Positions 34,001 through 47,630 of a stretch of 64,000 nucleotides of DNA are shown one piece after another. This DNA is from Apium graveolens. Its lineage: Eukaryota; Streptophyta; Magnoliopsida; Apiales; Apiaceae. The notes beneath the pieces are model-generated. The model had not been told where the DNA came from, did no database searches, and saw nothing but the letters and a program-made list of their open reading frames with translations. The position numbers were made by a program, and so were the translations under genes. The stretch covers positions 1-64,000 of the forward strand of contig NW_027418076.1 of assembly GCF_009905375.1 (NCBI RefSeq), read 5' to 3'. The stretch's first letter is position 1, and each line of letters begins with the position of its first letter.

Positions 34001-36944
34001 AATGCTCTGAGTACTTCAAAGGTATGATCTTCAATTTTTTGATTAACATAAATTAAATAAATTAATTGATTTTTAGTAGATTACTCACCAAATAACTGGT
34101 TTTATTCATTTCATTAGACTTTGTGATTTCACTCGTTTTGTGTTTAACTTTGATCTATATTGAAAAATAAATCAATTGAGTGCCAACAATATTAAGTACT
34201 TCACATTCTTTTATATAATAAGTCCGTATATTTGTTTAAAATGGTTTTATCATATGGGTGGCTTATGATTTTATTTTATGGCTCTATTTTGCTAGGCCTA
34301 ATTGTGCTGACTATTATGAATTTTTTATGATGTGTTGTAGTCAACTTTTGGTTATAGGTCAGCCATGGTGATCCTCGAAACCAAAGGAAAAAAGTTTTTC
34401 AAATAGACCGGCTGTGGATGATTGGACGTACATCTTATCACCAAGAGATCTATACAACCAATAAGATTTTAGAACAAATTATGACAATGCTAAGTGTTAT
34501 GGCATCATGTCAATTGGCGAAGATGACATACATAAAAGCATTAAATGCATTAAATATAGTGTGTAGTTAACTACCAATCATGTTAGTTGGAAACTGAATG
34601 ACGTTTTCTTTAAATCACAACATGACACAAGTGAAGCTGACACTGTTTGTCCAATTTTCCTATTTTTTTCATAAGGGTTTGTAAAGTTCAGTTATAGAGT
34701 ATTATATAGATTCTTCTTGACTTGGTGCCCATAACATATTTATATTTTAGTCAAATAAATGTCGCCTAATATTTCTTATCTTGTATATCGCGATAGGAGT
34801 GGGCAGTTTTTCTTTGTGTCATAATATTATGCTGAGAAGTTTTATGAACTATAGAGAAATGATATTAGTGTTACATGATATCAGCTTCTCTGATAAGACC
34901 ATTCATGCAAGCTACTTAAACAGGGGCTAAATGCAACCTGTTTTTCTGTTGCTCCAACTAGGTCAAAACCAATTCTTTTACTTAGATACAGAGTTGTACT
35001 TCAACGACATTGATTCTACTAGGCAATAGAATCGTCTCAGACGCCCTACAACAAGGTAGTGATCACTTTGACCTAGATTTTATAGAACGCTGTCCCATCT
35101 TAAAGTCAAAACAAATTCTTTCACTTTGATCACTTTGAACTGTCCCATCTTAAAGTCTTCTCTGCGAGTCTTCGTACAAACCATATAACCTGTATATCGA
35201 AATACGAATCCTCACTTCATAATTCTTCTAATGATAATACTCAGATTCCTTTCACGAAACGTTGTTGCCTAGTACAACGGGTCTGGTTCATAGACAATTA
35301 ACTTTGATCCAGGTTTTTGTATTATATCGTTGATTACATGGTTAAGCTTGCAACAAATTTATCGCTTCGAACATTGCATGTAAATAAAAAATTATACTTT
35401 CACTAGAATATTTTCATGTATTTAGACAACGTCTTCATTGTTACTACAATTATCATGTAGAGACAGTTTATTGCAGTTATGACAAAAAGACGTAAATCGG
35501 ATGAGGATGATGGGAGAGACTAATACATATCATTGCGTATATGGGAGAGACGAGTACATATCATTGCCTACATTAATATAAAATGTGTACTTTATTGTGG
35601 TTACCACATATATGTCATAACCATTCCTTTCACTTATTAAATAACTTGTATATACTCATGTCATACTTTAATTATTAAATTTAAACGGTTCAAATGAGTT
35701 CAAATTCACAAAAATATAATAAAATAAGGAGTTTACATGTATATAAGTATAATATCAACTTTTAATAACAATAAATGTTGAATGACACATCAATAATATT
35801 TAAATGTGAAAAACCACAAATATTTTTTAAAGCAAGGGCCATTGATGGCCTCGGCCATGAAAAACAAGGAATATCATGTGCCACACAGCAAAAAATATTC
35901 CTTACATACAGATGCATAACAATTAGAGTTAAAGTAACACTAAGTGGTTCAATTTAGAACATGCGTGTGCATTGCAGCTTTATAAACCTAGTTATATTAA
36001 AATAATGAATAAACATGTCCATTACGATGCCTTATAAAGCTAGTTATATTAAAATAATGAATAAACATATCCATTACAATTAGATTAGAGTTAAAGTAAC
36101 AATAACTAGTTCAATTTAGAACATGGGTGTGCATTGCACTGTTATAAAGCTAGTTATATTAAAATAATGAATAAACATTACGGCCCATAATTATTTTTTT
36201 TAAAAGTGAACCTAGACAAAAATATAAATGTATACCACAATTCATTTGGTGCAAGTGCCCAAGGTAAATATATTTTATTAGAAACATTTACTAGATCACA
36301 AACTCCAAGTTTTGTATTGACTCAAAATTTTGAATTGAAATATATAACTAAAATCATATTACAAAGGTTTACCATGTAATATCCAATCTAAATATGTGTC
36401 CAAGTATAAGCAAATCAATGAATTACATGCATGAACGTAGACACTCAATTAAAAATATATTAGTAACAAATTTCATGCACCAAAATTTAGATTCGAGTGT
36501 ACATGTCATATCTTTCAATTAATATTAATAATAATAATAAATAATAATAATAATAATAATATTTAATATTATTGTTAATATTATTAAGAGTAGAAGTAAT
36601 TCTGCATAGAATTTTTTCAATTTAATATAAAATTAGAAAATTTACATTAGTTAAATTTCTCAAATTATTACTTTAAGTACTAAAATCAATTTGTGTAGTC
36701 ATTTTTAAGATGAAAAGTAAAGTAATACCGAAGATAATATTGTTTCGCTGTATACAAATTTTAGATGTTACATAAAATATAAATGTAATCAAAATTTAAT
36801 TTTGTACAAAATATTATGTGTTAGTATGATAAAGCTTTAGTGAGAATTTAAGTTACCAAAATGTAACCTCATTTTCATGAATTCATATACAAGCTACCAA
36901 AATATTGTACAAATAAATAGAAATCATTTTTTTACAAAAAAATA
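31069..36944. repeat. T-P-T duplication, copy of 17683-23590
   Basis: It runs collinear with 17683-23590 at high identity (a few differences per 100 bp by eye). Differences include the extra ~300 bp at about 33712-34010 (deleted near 20346), a ~325-bp deletion at 35611 relative to 21931-22255, and a single copy of the 31-bp repeat. Apart from the YTH fragment at 34358 it has no gene. The frame at 35775-35957 is not conserved as coding. Confidence 0.85.
34358..34820 (+). pseudogene. Captured ECT/YTH-type gene fragment 4
   Basis: Nearly identical to fragment 3, including the same A-run frame loss, the stop after LYNQ and the stop in place of the conserved Trp. It keeps DFRTNYDNAKCYGIMSIGE, the DDIHKSIK core and VCPIFLFFS, then a gtttgt donor near 34679 and a gcgatag acceptor before Ser-Gly-Gln-Phe at about 34799. 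The shared lesions show it was copied after inactivation. Confidence 0.78.
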
Positions 36945-38559
36945 AAAATATAATTTTGTGCAACAAATTATATATTACCAAAATATGATGTCATGATAAG
37001 GTCAAAATATATATTTTTATATAAAAAGTAAGGCCTTCTATAGGTTTTTATTTTCAAAGTAATGCCCCTGTTATATTCCACCAACACATAAAGTTTTTTT
37101 AATGGTTATATTCCACCAAGCACATGATTAAAAAACTACATTCAACTTTTGTAATCATACATCTTAGAAAGATGCTTAGAAAGATGTTTTAATGAGAAAT
37201 GTTAAGAGAGATTATTTGGTGAGCCAAAAGAAGAAGAAAAGGTTATCATCTTAAAAAATATATGTATGTTTACATTTAGTATTTTTTTCATCCTCGATAA
37301 ATTATGGCATGTCATGCAATTATAAATTTGATAAAGAACAAAGCTTTATACGAGTACATGGCACTGGCTATTTGTAAATTGTTATTATAAATATTTTAAT
37401 TCTAATTTTATTTATTTTTAAATATTTTAATATTATTCTAAATAAATTTAACTTCAGTTAATTTTATAAATTAAAATTAAAAATGTATCTTATAATATAC
37501 TTATTATATTTTACTTTATGTTTTGATTTTAAAATAATATTTTTTATTTATATTTTTAAATAATTTTGTCTATAGTTGTATCTCATACATTTATTTATCT
37601 TTTTAATTATTTCATTTTTCCTAAAATATGATTCTAATAAAAAAAATTTGTAATTAAATACTCAATGTGTCTTGTGAATTCAAGTTTTTTTAATGGAATG
37701 TTTGTTTGTTGTAATATCTCATTTAATAATTAATTGATGTAATTTATGTGTACATTATTTATGTATTTGTTCTTATTATTTGTTCTTTTGTCTTTATAAC
37801 TTTTTAATATTTGTTTTTGGTTTTTATATAAAGTAATTACATATAATAAATGATTAGAATGAATTTTTATAAACAAATTACATCTTTATTTCTTGAATTT
37901 ATTAGGAAAACTATTGTTTTTTTTTAAAATAATTTTTTTTTGTACTTTGAACTCTGTATGTATTAATTAATTGATATAACTTATTTGTACATTTTTTTAT
38001 ATTTTTTTATTTATAAATTTGTTCTTTATGTTTGTTTGTTTATATAGCTTTTTGATATTTGTTTAGGATTTTTGTATAAAATAATTATATATTATAAATG
38101 AGTAGAATTGGTATAATTGAAAAAACAACATTTTTATTTCATGAGATTAGTTTTACTTTGAACTTAAGTACTTCAACTTAAACTTGAGTGAGGTTGTTTT
38201 AGTAATTTGTTTCATTTTTCTTGAAATATTATTTTGTTTTGTTGTACTTTGAACTTGATATATTAATTAATTGATGTAACTTAATTGTGTATTTTTGTTA
38301 TTTTTTATTTATGTAATTATTCTTTATATATGTTTGTTTGTTTCTATCATTTTTTTATATTTGTTTATGGGTTCTTTATATTTTTTTTATTTAAGTTTAA
38401 AATTTAAAAATGAGAATATATACATTATAACTATCAAAGTAGTAATTTAAACAAATGACTAACACATGATAATTAAAAATAAATGTCGATATTCTATAAT
38501 TTTTAATTTCACTTAAACCTGATAAAGATACTTAATTTAATTATATTTATGTCTGAATA
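36945..38559. other. Truncated P block and AT-rich spacer, copy of 23591-25206
   Basis: Collinear with 23591-25206, with small indels in T-runs. Nothing coding; it ends in the gaata flank of LTR-pair copy 3. Confidence 0.75.
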
Positions 38560-39357
38560 TGAAATACCCCCACTTTTTTTAGACAATAAAATATACTTAA
38601 ATATCAAACTAAAACTACAAATTTTATTCATGTTTCTAATAAGTCTCAAATAAGCATAGGCAATTTTTTAATCTCAAACATAAATAGCATTATATAGCAA
38701 ATCTTGAGAGCGTTCCTATATAAACATAATCACTAAAATATTATTCCAAACTAAGCTAGTCCTTGTTCCAAAAGCTTAGTATCTCAAAATTACGTAAGTA
38801 ATTAACCAAAGAGCCCAGCAAGAAACAGTTCGGGCCAGGTGACACAGTTTTATAATTTTCCTTACGAAGGTATCATAAGTGTGTGCCCTTGCATTCTCTA
38901 AGTATAAAAAGCAACTTCCCAAACTATATGCACAAAAATATTTTAAAGATTTTAAAATAAAGTAAAGTGTTAAGAGTTAACTTAACTCAATCACTTGAAT
39001 GAATCCAAATATAATGCCAAATAATCCCAATTTAAATAGATGAAGCAAAATATAATTAATATATAATACCAATTATTTTAAAAATGACATGTATATAAGA
39101 TGAGGCATAATAACTTTGTCCACACATGTATTCTCAGTGTAAAGGTCACTAATGATAAAATTATACAACCCTTATACTAAATGTTCATGCTGACAATAAG
39201 GGAAAAATAAATAAATAAAACATATAAGTAAACTTCTTAAACTTATAAATATTAACATATACTTATGTATATAAAAATATATATAACTTATGAAAAATTC
39301 ATTATTTGCATAATCACATTATTCCTGAAATATAATAATAATAATAATAATAATAAC

Positions 39358-39436
<79 letters not shown>

Positions 39437-41585
39437 GACATAATAATAATAATAATACATGAGGGACAAGTGCATAAATCATTTAGTGAGAGAGGAAAGG
39501 TGTAAAGTATCTTAACAACAAATATACCATTCCAAAAAATTCAATTTTTCATAATATGCAAAAACTATTTTTAATTATTTATAACATAAATATATTAATA
39601 TACATTTGTAAAAAGAATTTTCTCACGTTTACCTTGCATAAAATGTAATTACACACAAATATTTATGTATAAAATACTATGACATAACTCATGTGAAATT
39701 AATAACTAAAATTTGTTGATGCGATTACATTAGAAAATAATTACCAAAACTAGCACATAGATTACAAAACTTATAAACACCTATAAAATAACAAGTAAAA
39801 TAAGGTGTTTAATGGTAGGTGTGTAGGCAAGACCTCTAACTATGGCACATAGACTTAAATAGCATGGAAAGAAATTAGCAGTGTCAAAACATATATACAT
39901 TCATATGGGAGAACTTAATTATATATACAAGTCAGAGAGTGAAAATATATGTAATATTATAAAATATAGAATGAAGTAGAACCTACCTAGTAGGAGAATC
40001 ACTGTACAAAGAGAAAAATAAAATTAATAAGGATTATATAGAAGTATTGGTTGAACTTATTTCCTAATTTACTGTGCCTGTACTCACCCAGCATTTGAAA
40101 TTCATACCCACTTTCAGTGAACACGTCTTATGAGCACTGCTACTTTTTACCTACTAATAACAACAAACTTAAAAATTAAAACAAAAGATAATTATTATTT
40201 TTAAATATAATTATTTTAATTTTCAAAACATATAACTCTATCAAATAAATTTTATAATTTACAAGAACAATTAATATCAATATATAAAATACAAAATATT
40301 TTAATATAAAAATCTCTGATATTACTTTCTACCCTCCTTATAAAAATTTGCTCTTAAAATTTAAACATGCAAAACATATTTAAATATACCAAAAATATTT
40401 CAGTGTCAAGAAACACAAACCAAAAATAGAAGTAGTTTTTTTATAACACACCCAACTAAACTCACACGCCACCGCATGCACATACATACATGATAACTTA
40501 GGTCAAGCATCACTACTCACACGTCAAGCCCCGTCTAAAGTAAGGTAACCTAGGCTCTCAATACCATCTAGGCTCTCAATACCAACTCTAATACCCGGAC
40601 TTTTTTTAAACAATAAATTATACCTAAATATCAAACTAAAACTACAAATTTTATTAATGCTTACCATAAGTCTCAAATAAGCCTACACAATTTTTTATTT
40701 CTAAACATAAATAGCATTATATAGCAAATTTTGAGAGACGCGCCTCGAATACAAACATAATCACTAAAACATTATTGCAAAGCAAGTTCAAATCAAGTTC
40801 ACCTTTAACATGTGCCAAAAGCTAAGCACCTGAAAGTAATGAGCCAAAGAGCCCAACAATAAAATAATTCTAAACTAGTGGATCAAGTATCTTAATTTTA
40901 TAAAACCAAAATTATTATCCGAAAATTCATATGACATAAAATATAACATAATTCTACAGCTCCCTAACACAATATCAAAAGTTCATGATTTCTGTCAATA
41001 ATGGGGCCCCTTACTAAGGTGTTATAGGTTTGTGCCCTGACCAAGGCATCATAATTAGCACTCCCTAAGGTATTCCGGAACTATAAGCAATCACTAATTG
41101 GTTCACAAGTGAATTCTTGTATCTAAAACACTCTGCTTGATCCATAAATTTTTATATAAAAACAGTGCAAAAATATATTAAATATTTTAAAATAAAGTAA
41201 AGTATGAAGAGTTAAGTTACCTCAGTCACTTCAATGAATCCAAATATAAGTGCCAAATAAATCCTAATTTAAATAGATGAAACAAAATATAACTAATATA
41301 TAATACCAACTATTTTAAAAATGACATTTATATAAGATGATGGCATAGTCATATGTCCCCACATATTGTAAGTGCAAAGGTCAGCTAATGATAAAATTAT
41401 ACAACAATTATGCTAAGTGCTCATTAGGACAACAAGGGAAAAATAAATAAATAAAACACCTAAGTAAACTTCTTGGACTTATAAATACAAGCTAGCATAT
41501 ACTTATGTACACAAAAAATTATATTACTTATAAAAAACACAATAACTTCTTAATCACATTATACCTCAAATATAATAATAATAAT
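38560..41585 (-). mobile_element. LTR-pair retroelement copy 3, LTR2 truncated
   Basis: LTR1 is 38560-40326, interior 40327-40586, LTR2 from 40587. LTR2 stops in its (TAA)n tract at about 41585, where copia gag sequence begins. The end of the LTR2 reappears at 43131-43399 behind a MULE 3' end, so the missing middle was replaced by 41586-43130. Confidence 0.78.
39331..39458. repeat. (TAA)n microsatellite, LTR1 copy 3
   Basis: About 125 bp, with two single-base interruptions. This is the longest LTR tract. The Asn- and Leu-rich open frames over it are artefacts. Confidence 0.95.
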
Positions 41586-41902
41586 ACCTCATATACTTGG
41601 ATGTCTTTTTTGCTGCGAGAGAGAGCAACATTTCTTCTAGTATAACATGGTATATCATAGCCAACGCTCCCTTATCCACTCTATCGTCGATTGCTACACT
41701 GGGATCGCAAGGTTCCACTGCATCCCACACCCCATGCGCCTGCATGAACACCATCATTTTTATTGCCTAAGCTGTGTAATTTTCCTTTTTCAGTGTTGGG
41801 TAATTCAGTCCAAACGAGACATTCTTCACTTTGCTTGTCTCCGACGTTGTCATCGTTGGCATGTACTTTAGCATTCACCTTGCACCATGCTCTCATACCA
41901 AA
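41586..41902 (-). pseudogene. Copia gag fragment, second copy
   Basis: Matches about 4370-4692. The minus-strand frame 41566-41757 includes VEPCDPSVAIDDRVDKGALA, the copia gag N-terminal region, better preserved than the first copy. Its right end carries a decayed primer-binding site (gctctcatacca). It is joined on the left to LTR (TAA)n sequence. Confidence 0.75.
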
Positions 41903-42228
41903 TCTAGGATTCTTACCTGCAGTCTTATATGTATTTTAAGTGTATAATATATAAAACTGAGAAAAGAATGTAAACACACATTACATGCACATCCAAGACC
42001 CACAGTTTATTAATGACTCTGATCAAAGATATAAAGACTAATAAACGTTAAAATGCTAGAAAGTAGGAACAGAAAAAGAAAACTACAGGAGCACTACTAC
42101 CACTACACTCGATCCTATAAAAACTCAACTGCCAGCACGACTCGGTCTCACACGAGCAGTTAGATGGCTAAGAAGACAAAATAAAACAGATAATTTATTA
42201 ATAACAAAATTCAGATTAAAAGCTAACA
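41903..42228 (-). repeat. Copia 5' LTR, second copy
   Basis: 326 bp matching 4693-5024, again followed by tttct (42229-42233) and LINE sequence. It is therefore a copy of the same insertion, not a new one. Confidence 0.85.
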
Positions 42229-42233
42229 TTTCT

Positions 42234-42560
42234 CACAGTTTCTCGTAAAATGGTGAGGTTTTTGGAGAGATTATTCCTCAACTGCGACTCCAACAAGGGG
42301 ATCCTATTTTTCCTTGTATTTTTATGTGTAGAGGGGATGAGTAAGGAAAAACGAGGATGTGGGATTGATTCATGAGTGTGTTATTGCTCGAGATGCTCAC
42401 CCTATATCTCACCTTTTATTCGTAAATGACTATTACTTTTTCTTTGTTGCATGAGAGGTGGAGGACTTCACTATAAAGAGATTTTGTGTAGGTATGAACT
42501 TATGTCATGGAAAACTGCTGTAAATTTTAACAAGTCCATCATTTGTTTTACTCTAAATAG
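42234..42560 (+). mobile_element. LINE reverse transcriptase remnant, second copy
   Basis: Matches 5030-5360: aaaatggtgaggtttttgga, then the degenerate RT core and FADD region, ending at tttactctaaatagggg. Confidence 0.72.
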
Positions 42561-42844
42561 GGGAACAGAGGTAGCAAAGATTACAATTTAATAAAATAAG
42601 ATAATAATTTTAAAGGGTAATCAATAAATTTAACAAATATTTTTATTTTTTAAAAGAGAGAGAGGATAGAACATTCACATCAGAAGGTAATCAAAGAGTA
42701 CAAAAAGGTGTCTATTTTTAAATTTGACTAACAAGATAAATAAGGAAAATTTAAAATCTAAACAGCCCTATAAAATGATTATGAATTGGTACTCATAATT
42801 TCAAACATTAAAAACAAAGAGAATTATAAAATAATAATAATTTG
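42561..42844. other. Q block piece
   Basis: Matches 5361-5700 and 55961-56260, then switches at gatgaa to the MULE tail. Confidence 0.7.
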
Positions 42845-43130
42845 CCAATGGATGAAAGGGTTATAACACGTGACTTTAAACTACAAGAATATAATAACCT
42901 CCTATTAGTTGTTCATTTTTGCCTTTCATTTGTTGTTTTACCATTTTTACATTGTGAAGTTTGCAGATGCTGGACAAATGAATACCTTGGAAAAATAGTT
43001 CTATCATTAGTTGTTTTTCTATAGTAGTTGTGAGTGTATTATATAAGGGATTAGAGAGATGTGTGCTTATATATACATACTCAACAACGTCTTATTTTTA
43101 TAACCTGAGGTCCTGAGGCCCCATTTTCTC
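42845..43130 (+). mobile_element. MULE 3' end (copy D) with right TIR
   Basis: It begins in the FAR1 tail (agggttataacacgtgact, protein ERVITRDFKLQEYN) and ends ccccattttctc. The following 9 bases, tatatagaa (43131-43139), are a perfect target duplication, better preserved than at MULE A. They are followed by the LTR2 remainder. Confidence 0.85.
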
Positions 43131-43399
43131 TATATAGAATTTATTTAGTGCCTGTACTTAGTCACTATTTGAAATTCATACCCACCTTGAGTGAACACGT
43201 GTTATCGCACTCCTACTTTTTAGCCACTAATAACAACAAACTTAAAAATTAAAACAGCACATAATTATTATTTTTAAATGCAATCGTTTTAATTTTCAAA
43301 ACATATAATCTATCAAATATATTTTATAATATATAAGAACAGTTAATATCAATATATATAATACAAAATAATTTAATATAAAAATCTCGGATATTAGAG
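43131..43399 (-). repeat. End of LTR2, copy 3
   Basis: Corresponds to 15745-16013: tatatagaa, gcctgtactt, gaaattcatacccacc, ending attaga before the gaata duplication at 43400-43404. Confidence 0.78.
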
Positions 43400-43501
43400 A
43401 ATAATTGGTCAACATGAAAATAATAATAATACTGATAATAATAATAATAATAATATTAAAAACTATAATTATAATAATAATAACAATATTAAGAATAATA
43501 A

Positions 43502-43562
<61 letters not shown>

Positions 43563-46197
43563 GTAATAATAATAATAATCTACCATAATTATATGTGGGA
43601 TTGATGATCAAAAAATTATGTTATTTTATGGGTGAAGAAAATGTCATTTCAACTAAATATGAAAATGTAGGGAATTGAAATGTCTAGCAACACGTTAAAA
43701 AAAGTGTGATTTCAACTAAATATGTCACATCAATTAATGACTAATCCAAAAACTATTTATTATCTTGCATCTAGAAAATGATTGTCTTTCAAAATGCATG
43801 TAGAAGCATACAAATGAAACTAATACATAAGAGCTAACGGTGTACATGCAGAATGCAGGGTGGAGGGAAAATGTACATAAGATATAGCACGAACTTTACC
43901 ATTTGAGCTTTCAAATTATAAAGTTATGAGTAGTAAAAAAGAGGTAAATAAGAATAACCCAACTTAATACTGTGGAGAATTATTGGTGACTTGTAATGCT
44001 GAGGAAAAGGGAAGATGAAAGATGAGAAATCATCTAGACAGGTTATTGCATATATTACAAAAAGATGTAAATGGGATGAGGTTGATGGGAGAGATGAATA
44101 GAGATAGTAAACATTAACATGAAATAAATACTTTTTTTGGTTACCATATTAGTGGTTTTATATCAAAAACTGTATATATCAATTATTTTCTTTTACTATA
44201 AGTGACAATATATTTAATAATTATAGATATTTTAATTATTATAAAAATATTGTTGTTTTACATCAAATTTGATATTTTTCTTTAAAACCTATCAATGATA
44301 TTTGATCAAATGATTGGCAACATATACCATATGTCACATTGGTACCATTATTTAGATGCAATATAAAATTTACAAATTAAATTTTAAAAAAATGTCAACT
44401 AAAAATGTATGGATCATGACCATTCATTTGTCATATTAAATAAATTGTATATACTCATGTCATACTTTAATTATTATATATAAATGGTTATTATAATTAT
44501 TATTTACACAAAGTCTTCATTGTTACTACAATTATCATCTAGACAGTGGTTATTGCAGTTATGACAAAAAGATGTAAATAACATGTTTACTAAGTCAAGA
44601 TATATCCAAAAATGTATATATCAATTATTTTCTCTTATTATAAGTAAGTAACAATATATTTAATAATTATACTTATTTTAATTATTATAAAAATATTTTT
44701 GTTTGTCATCAAATTCAATATTTTCCTTCAAAACATATAGCTCATATTTGATCACACAATTAGGTAGCATATACCATATGTCACATTGGTACCATTATTT
44801 AGATGCACTATAAAAATTTACTAATTAAATATTAAAAAAGATGTCAACTAAAAAATGTATGGACTAAACATGCATGTAAGTCATGCTTTGTCTTATTAAA
44901 TAACTTGTGTATACTAATGTCATACTTTTATTACTATATTTAAATGGTTCAAATGAGTTCAAATTCACAAAAATATAATAAAATAAGGGGTTTATATGTA
45001 TATAAGTACAATACAAACTTTTAATAACAATTACTGTTTAATGACTCATCAATAATATTTTTTAACACAATATCACATATTTTTAATGCTTGCCAGTATA
45101 CATTACAAATGCAAATGCAAAACCTTGCCAGTATAGTAATAATTATAGGCTAAAAAACATACTAATATTATATTGCAGTCAAACATGCCCATGCAATCTA
45201 TTGAACATGTGAAGAGATATTGAACAAAGGACTGGAAACATAATTATGGTCAACAATAAAAATTATTAAAGACTTAAATTCAAATAAAAATTAAATGTTA
45301 AAAACTCCAAATATTTTTAAAGCAACGGCCATGGATATCCCTAGGCCATGAGAAAAATAAGGAATAGTATGTGATTTAAGTTTAATGTCAAATCTTGGAG
45401 AACATACAAAAATATTTGAATATTGACCAATGTCAGAGCAAAAATTACTCATTACTCCTTACATACACAAACCCCAACAATTAGAGTTAAAGTAACAATA
45501 ACTCGTGCAATTTAGAACATGCTCCTGATATAAAAGTAATGAATATACATGTCCATTACAAATAACATCACCAATTTAGTGCCCATAATTGTTTTTTATA
45601 AAAGTGAACTTAGACCAAAATATAAATGTATAGACTAATTTATTTGGTGCAAGAATGCAAAGTAAATATATTTTATTAGAAACATTTACTAGATCACAAA
45701 CTCCAAGTTTTGTATTAATTAAAAATTGTGAAATTAAATATATAAGTAAAAATCTTATTAAAAATACTTACCAGTTAATACTAGTGTCAAGTGTTGAAAA
45801 TTATTTAAAAATAGTGGGCAAGAGTTGTATATTTATTATTGAATTATAAGCAAATCAATGAATGGAGATATTCACTTAAAAATAGATTAGTAACGAAATT
45901 CATGTACCAAAATTTAGATTGGAGTTTACAGGTCATACCTTTCAATTAATATTAATAACAATTGATAATAATAATAATAATAACAATTAATATTATTGTT
46001 AATATTATTAAGAGTACTAGTAATTCGTCTTAGACTTTTTTCAATTTTATATAAGATTAAAAATTTTCGTTAGTTTAATTTCTAAATTTATAACTGTAAG
46101 CACTAAAATCAATCTATGTAGTTATTTTTATGATGACAAGTAAAGTAAGATGGGAGATAATATGTTTTGAGAGTATTCAAATTTTATATGTTACATA
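43400..46197. repeat. T block, copy 4, up to the Sirevirus insertion
   Basis: Opens with gaata and a long imperfect (TAA)n tract (43424-43579). It then follows the 16114-19930 order but lacks the 1189-bp tandem duplication. The ~450-bp subrepeat markers occur near 44170 and 44610. The last 5 bp, acata (46193-46197), are the Sirevirus target duplication. Confidence 0.8.
43424..43579. repeat. (TAA)n microsatellite at the T block start
   Basis: About 155 bp of interrupted TAA units. The Tyr-rich frame at 43296-43586 is an artefact. Confidence 0.95.
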
Positions 46198-47181
46198 TGA
46201 AATTTGATGGCTCGATAGATAATATAATATTCTAACTGTCAAGGAAAATGGGACAATCTCTTATGCAAATGGGACAGTCCCTTTACAAATGAGACAGTGT
46301 ATGGGACAGTCTCTTTAAACTGCATGAAAGTAAATTACTGAAATATAAATGCAGTAATAGAGAAATTAAACAGTGCAGAAAACCAAGAGTTTTCACTTGG
46401 TTCGGCCCCTACACCTAGTCTATGGCCTACATCCAAGTCCCCATGCCAACTAGCATAGAGAATGTATTATATCCACTTAAAAACAAAGTACTTACAAACT
46501 TTCCTTAATTACAAACTTGGCCCACTTGAAAGAAACCTTTCCCTAGCACACAGGTACCTAGCACAAAGCTACTTGGCCTTCCTGTTGTAATCAACCTCCC
46601 ACAACCCGGGACAAGTGATATAATACACCATTCAAATACAATAATATAATGTGAAAGTTTACAACTCAAACTCGGTTTCTTGTTTTCTGGATATGAATAT
46701 CTCGGGTATGGAACAAGAAAATGATTTCAGATGATGGAATATTCTCGTGAAAGCGTAAGTTACAAATCTGAAATGAAGAGTTGTATTTATAAGCAAAGTT
46801 CTAACAGATTTATTTTCAAACACAAGATAAGGTTGGAAGATAAGTTTGTTTGAAAATATATTAAATGAATCTCTGAAACTAATCTGTTAGTACGTTTGAA
46901 AGAGATAAATCAAGTGAAGATAAGGCTTGAGAAATTTAAATCTATTTATAAGATAGGGTTTGAATAATTCAAACTTGGCTTATAAGATAGGGTTTGTTTG
47001 AAATAAGTTAGAGAGATAATTATCCAGTCAAACAAGATATACATAAAACCCTAACCCTTATCTAAACCTGAGATAGCTTCCTGAAATAATTCCAACGAAC
47101 TGCAATGCTTGCTAGAAACTCGGTTATTTCCATTCTGTTTATCTGCATTCTGGAGATCATCATAAACCTGAACATCTAAGA
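46198..47181 (-). repeat. Sirevirus 3' LTR
   Basis: 984 bp. Its minus-strand start reads TCTTAGATG instead of TGTTAGATG in the other LTR, a one-base loss of the terminal TG. Four copies of atgRgacaRtcYc-type sequence lie at 46248-46313, near the LTR 3' end (U5 side). Confidence 0.93.
46784..46793 (-). promoter_or_regulatory. Probable TATA box in the 3' LTR
   Basis: The minus strand reads cttataaata, identical to the 5' LTR. It would be inactive as the element's own promoter but could drive transcription leftward into T. Confidence 0.45.
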
Positions 47182-47194
47182 TTCTCCCCCTTTT
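47182..47194 (-). other. Polypurine tract
   Basis: The minus strand reads AAAAGGGGGAGAA immediately upstream of the 3' LTR, the plus-strand primer for reverse transcription. A second purine-rich stretch (complement of tctcccccttcatc) lies near 47606-47619, after the extra ORF. Confidence 0.88.
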
Positions 47195-47630
47195 ATGATG
47201 ATGACAAAGAAAGCATAAATGCCCCCTATCCAAAATACTAAAGGCCTGTAACACAAAGTTAGATACAACAGAATATATTGCAGTTTATAATATGTGCAAC
47301 TATTATGAGAATGAGATAACTAAAGAATGAATGAGACACTAGATCAATATGCATAAAAGAGACAGTCTCGACATTCAACACTTAAAACAAAACACCCCAT
47401 CCATAAACCAGGATGTCCAGTTGCAATTGTTATCTAATCACATAAACGAATCCAGAATATCAGTTAAACACATAAAATCATCCAAAAACATCCATCACAA
47501 ACAAATCATACACCAACCAACACACCCATTCAGAAACATAGTCTTAAAAACCAAATAAACACATCATCACATAGTCTTAAAAACATCTTAAAAACCATAA
47601 AATTTCTCCCCCTTCATCATAAAAGGGTCT
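47195..47630 (-). other. Spacer between extra ORF and polypurine tract
   Basis: AT-rich and non-coding. It contains the palindrome gagacagtctc at 47359-47369, the same motif as in the LTR and the integrase-RT linker, and the second purine tract near 47606. Confidence 0.6.

Noticed and set aside
39265..39482. Poly-Asn and poly-Leu open frames (also poly-Tyr at 8268-8534 and 43296-43586, poly-Asn at 25912-26127)
   Set aside because: They are translations of (TAA)n tracts in different frames, not genes.
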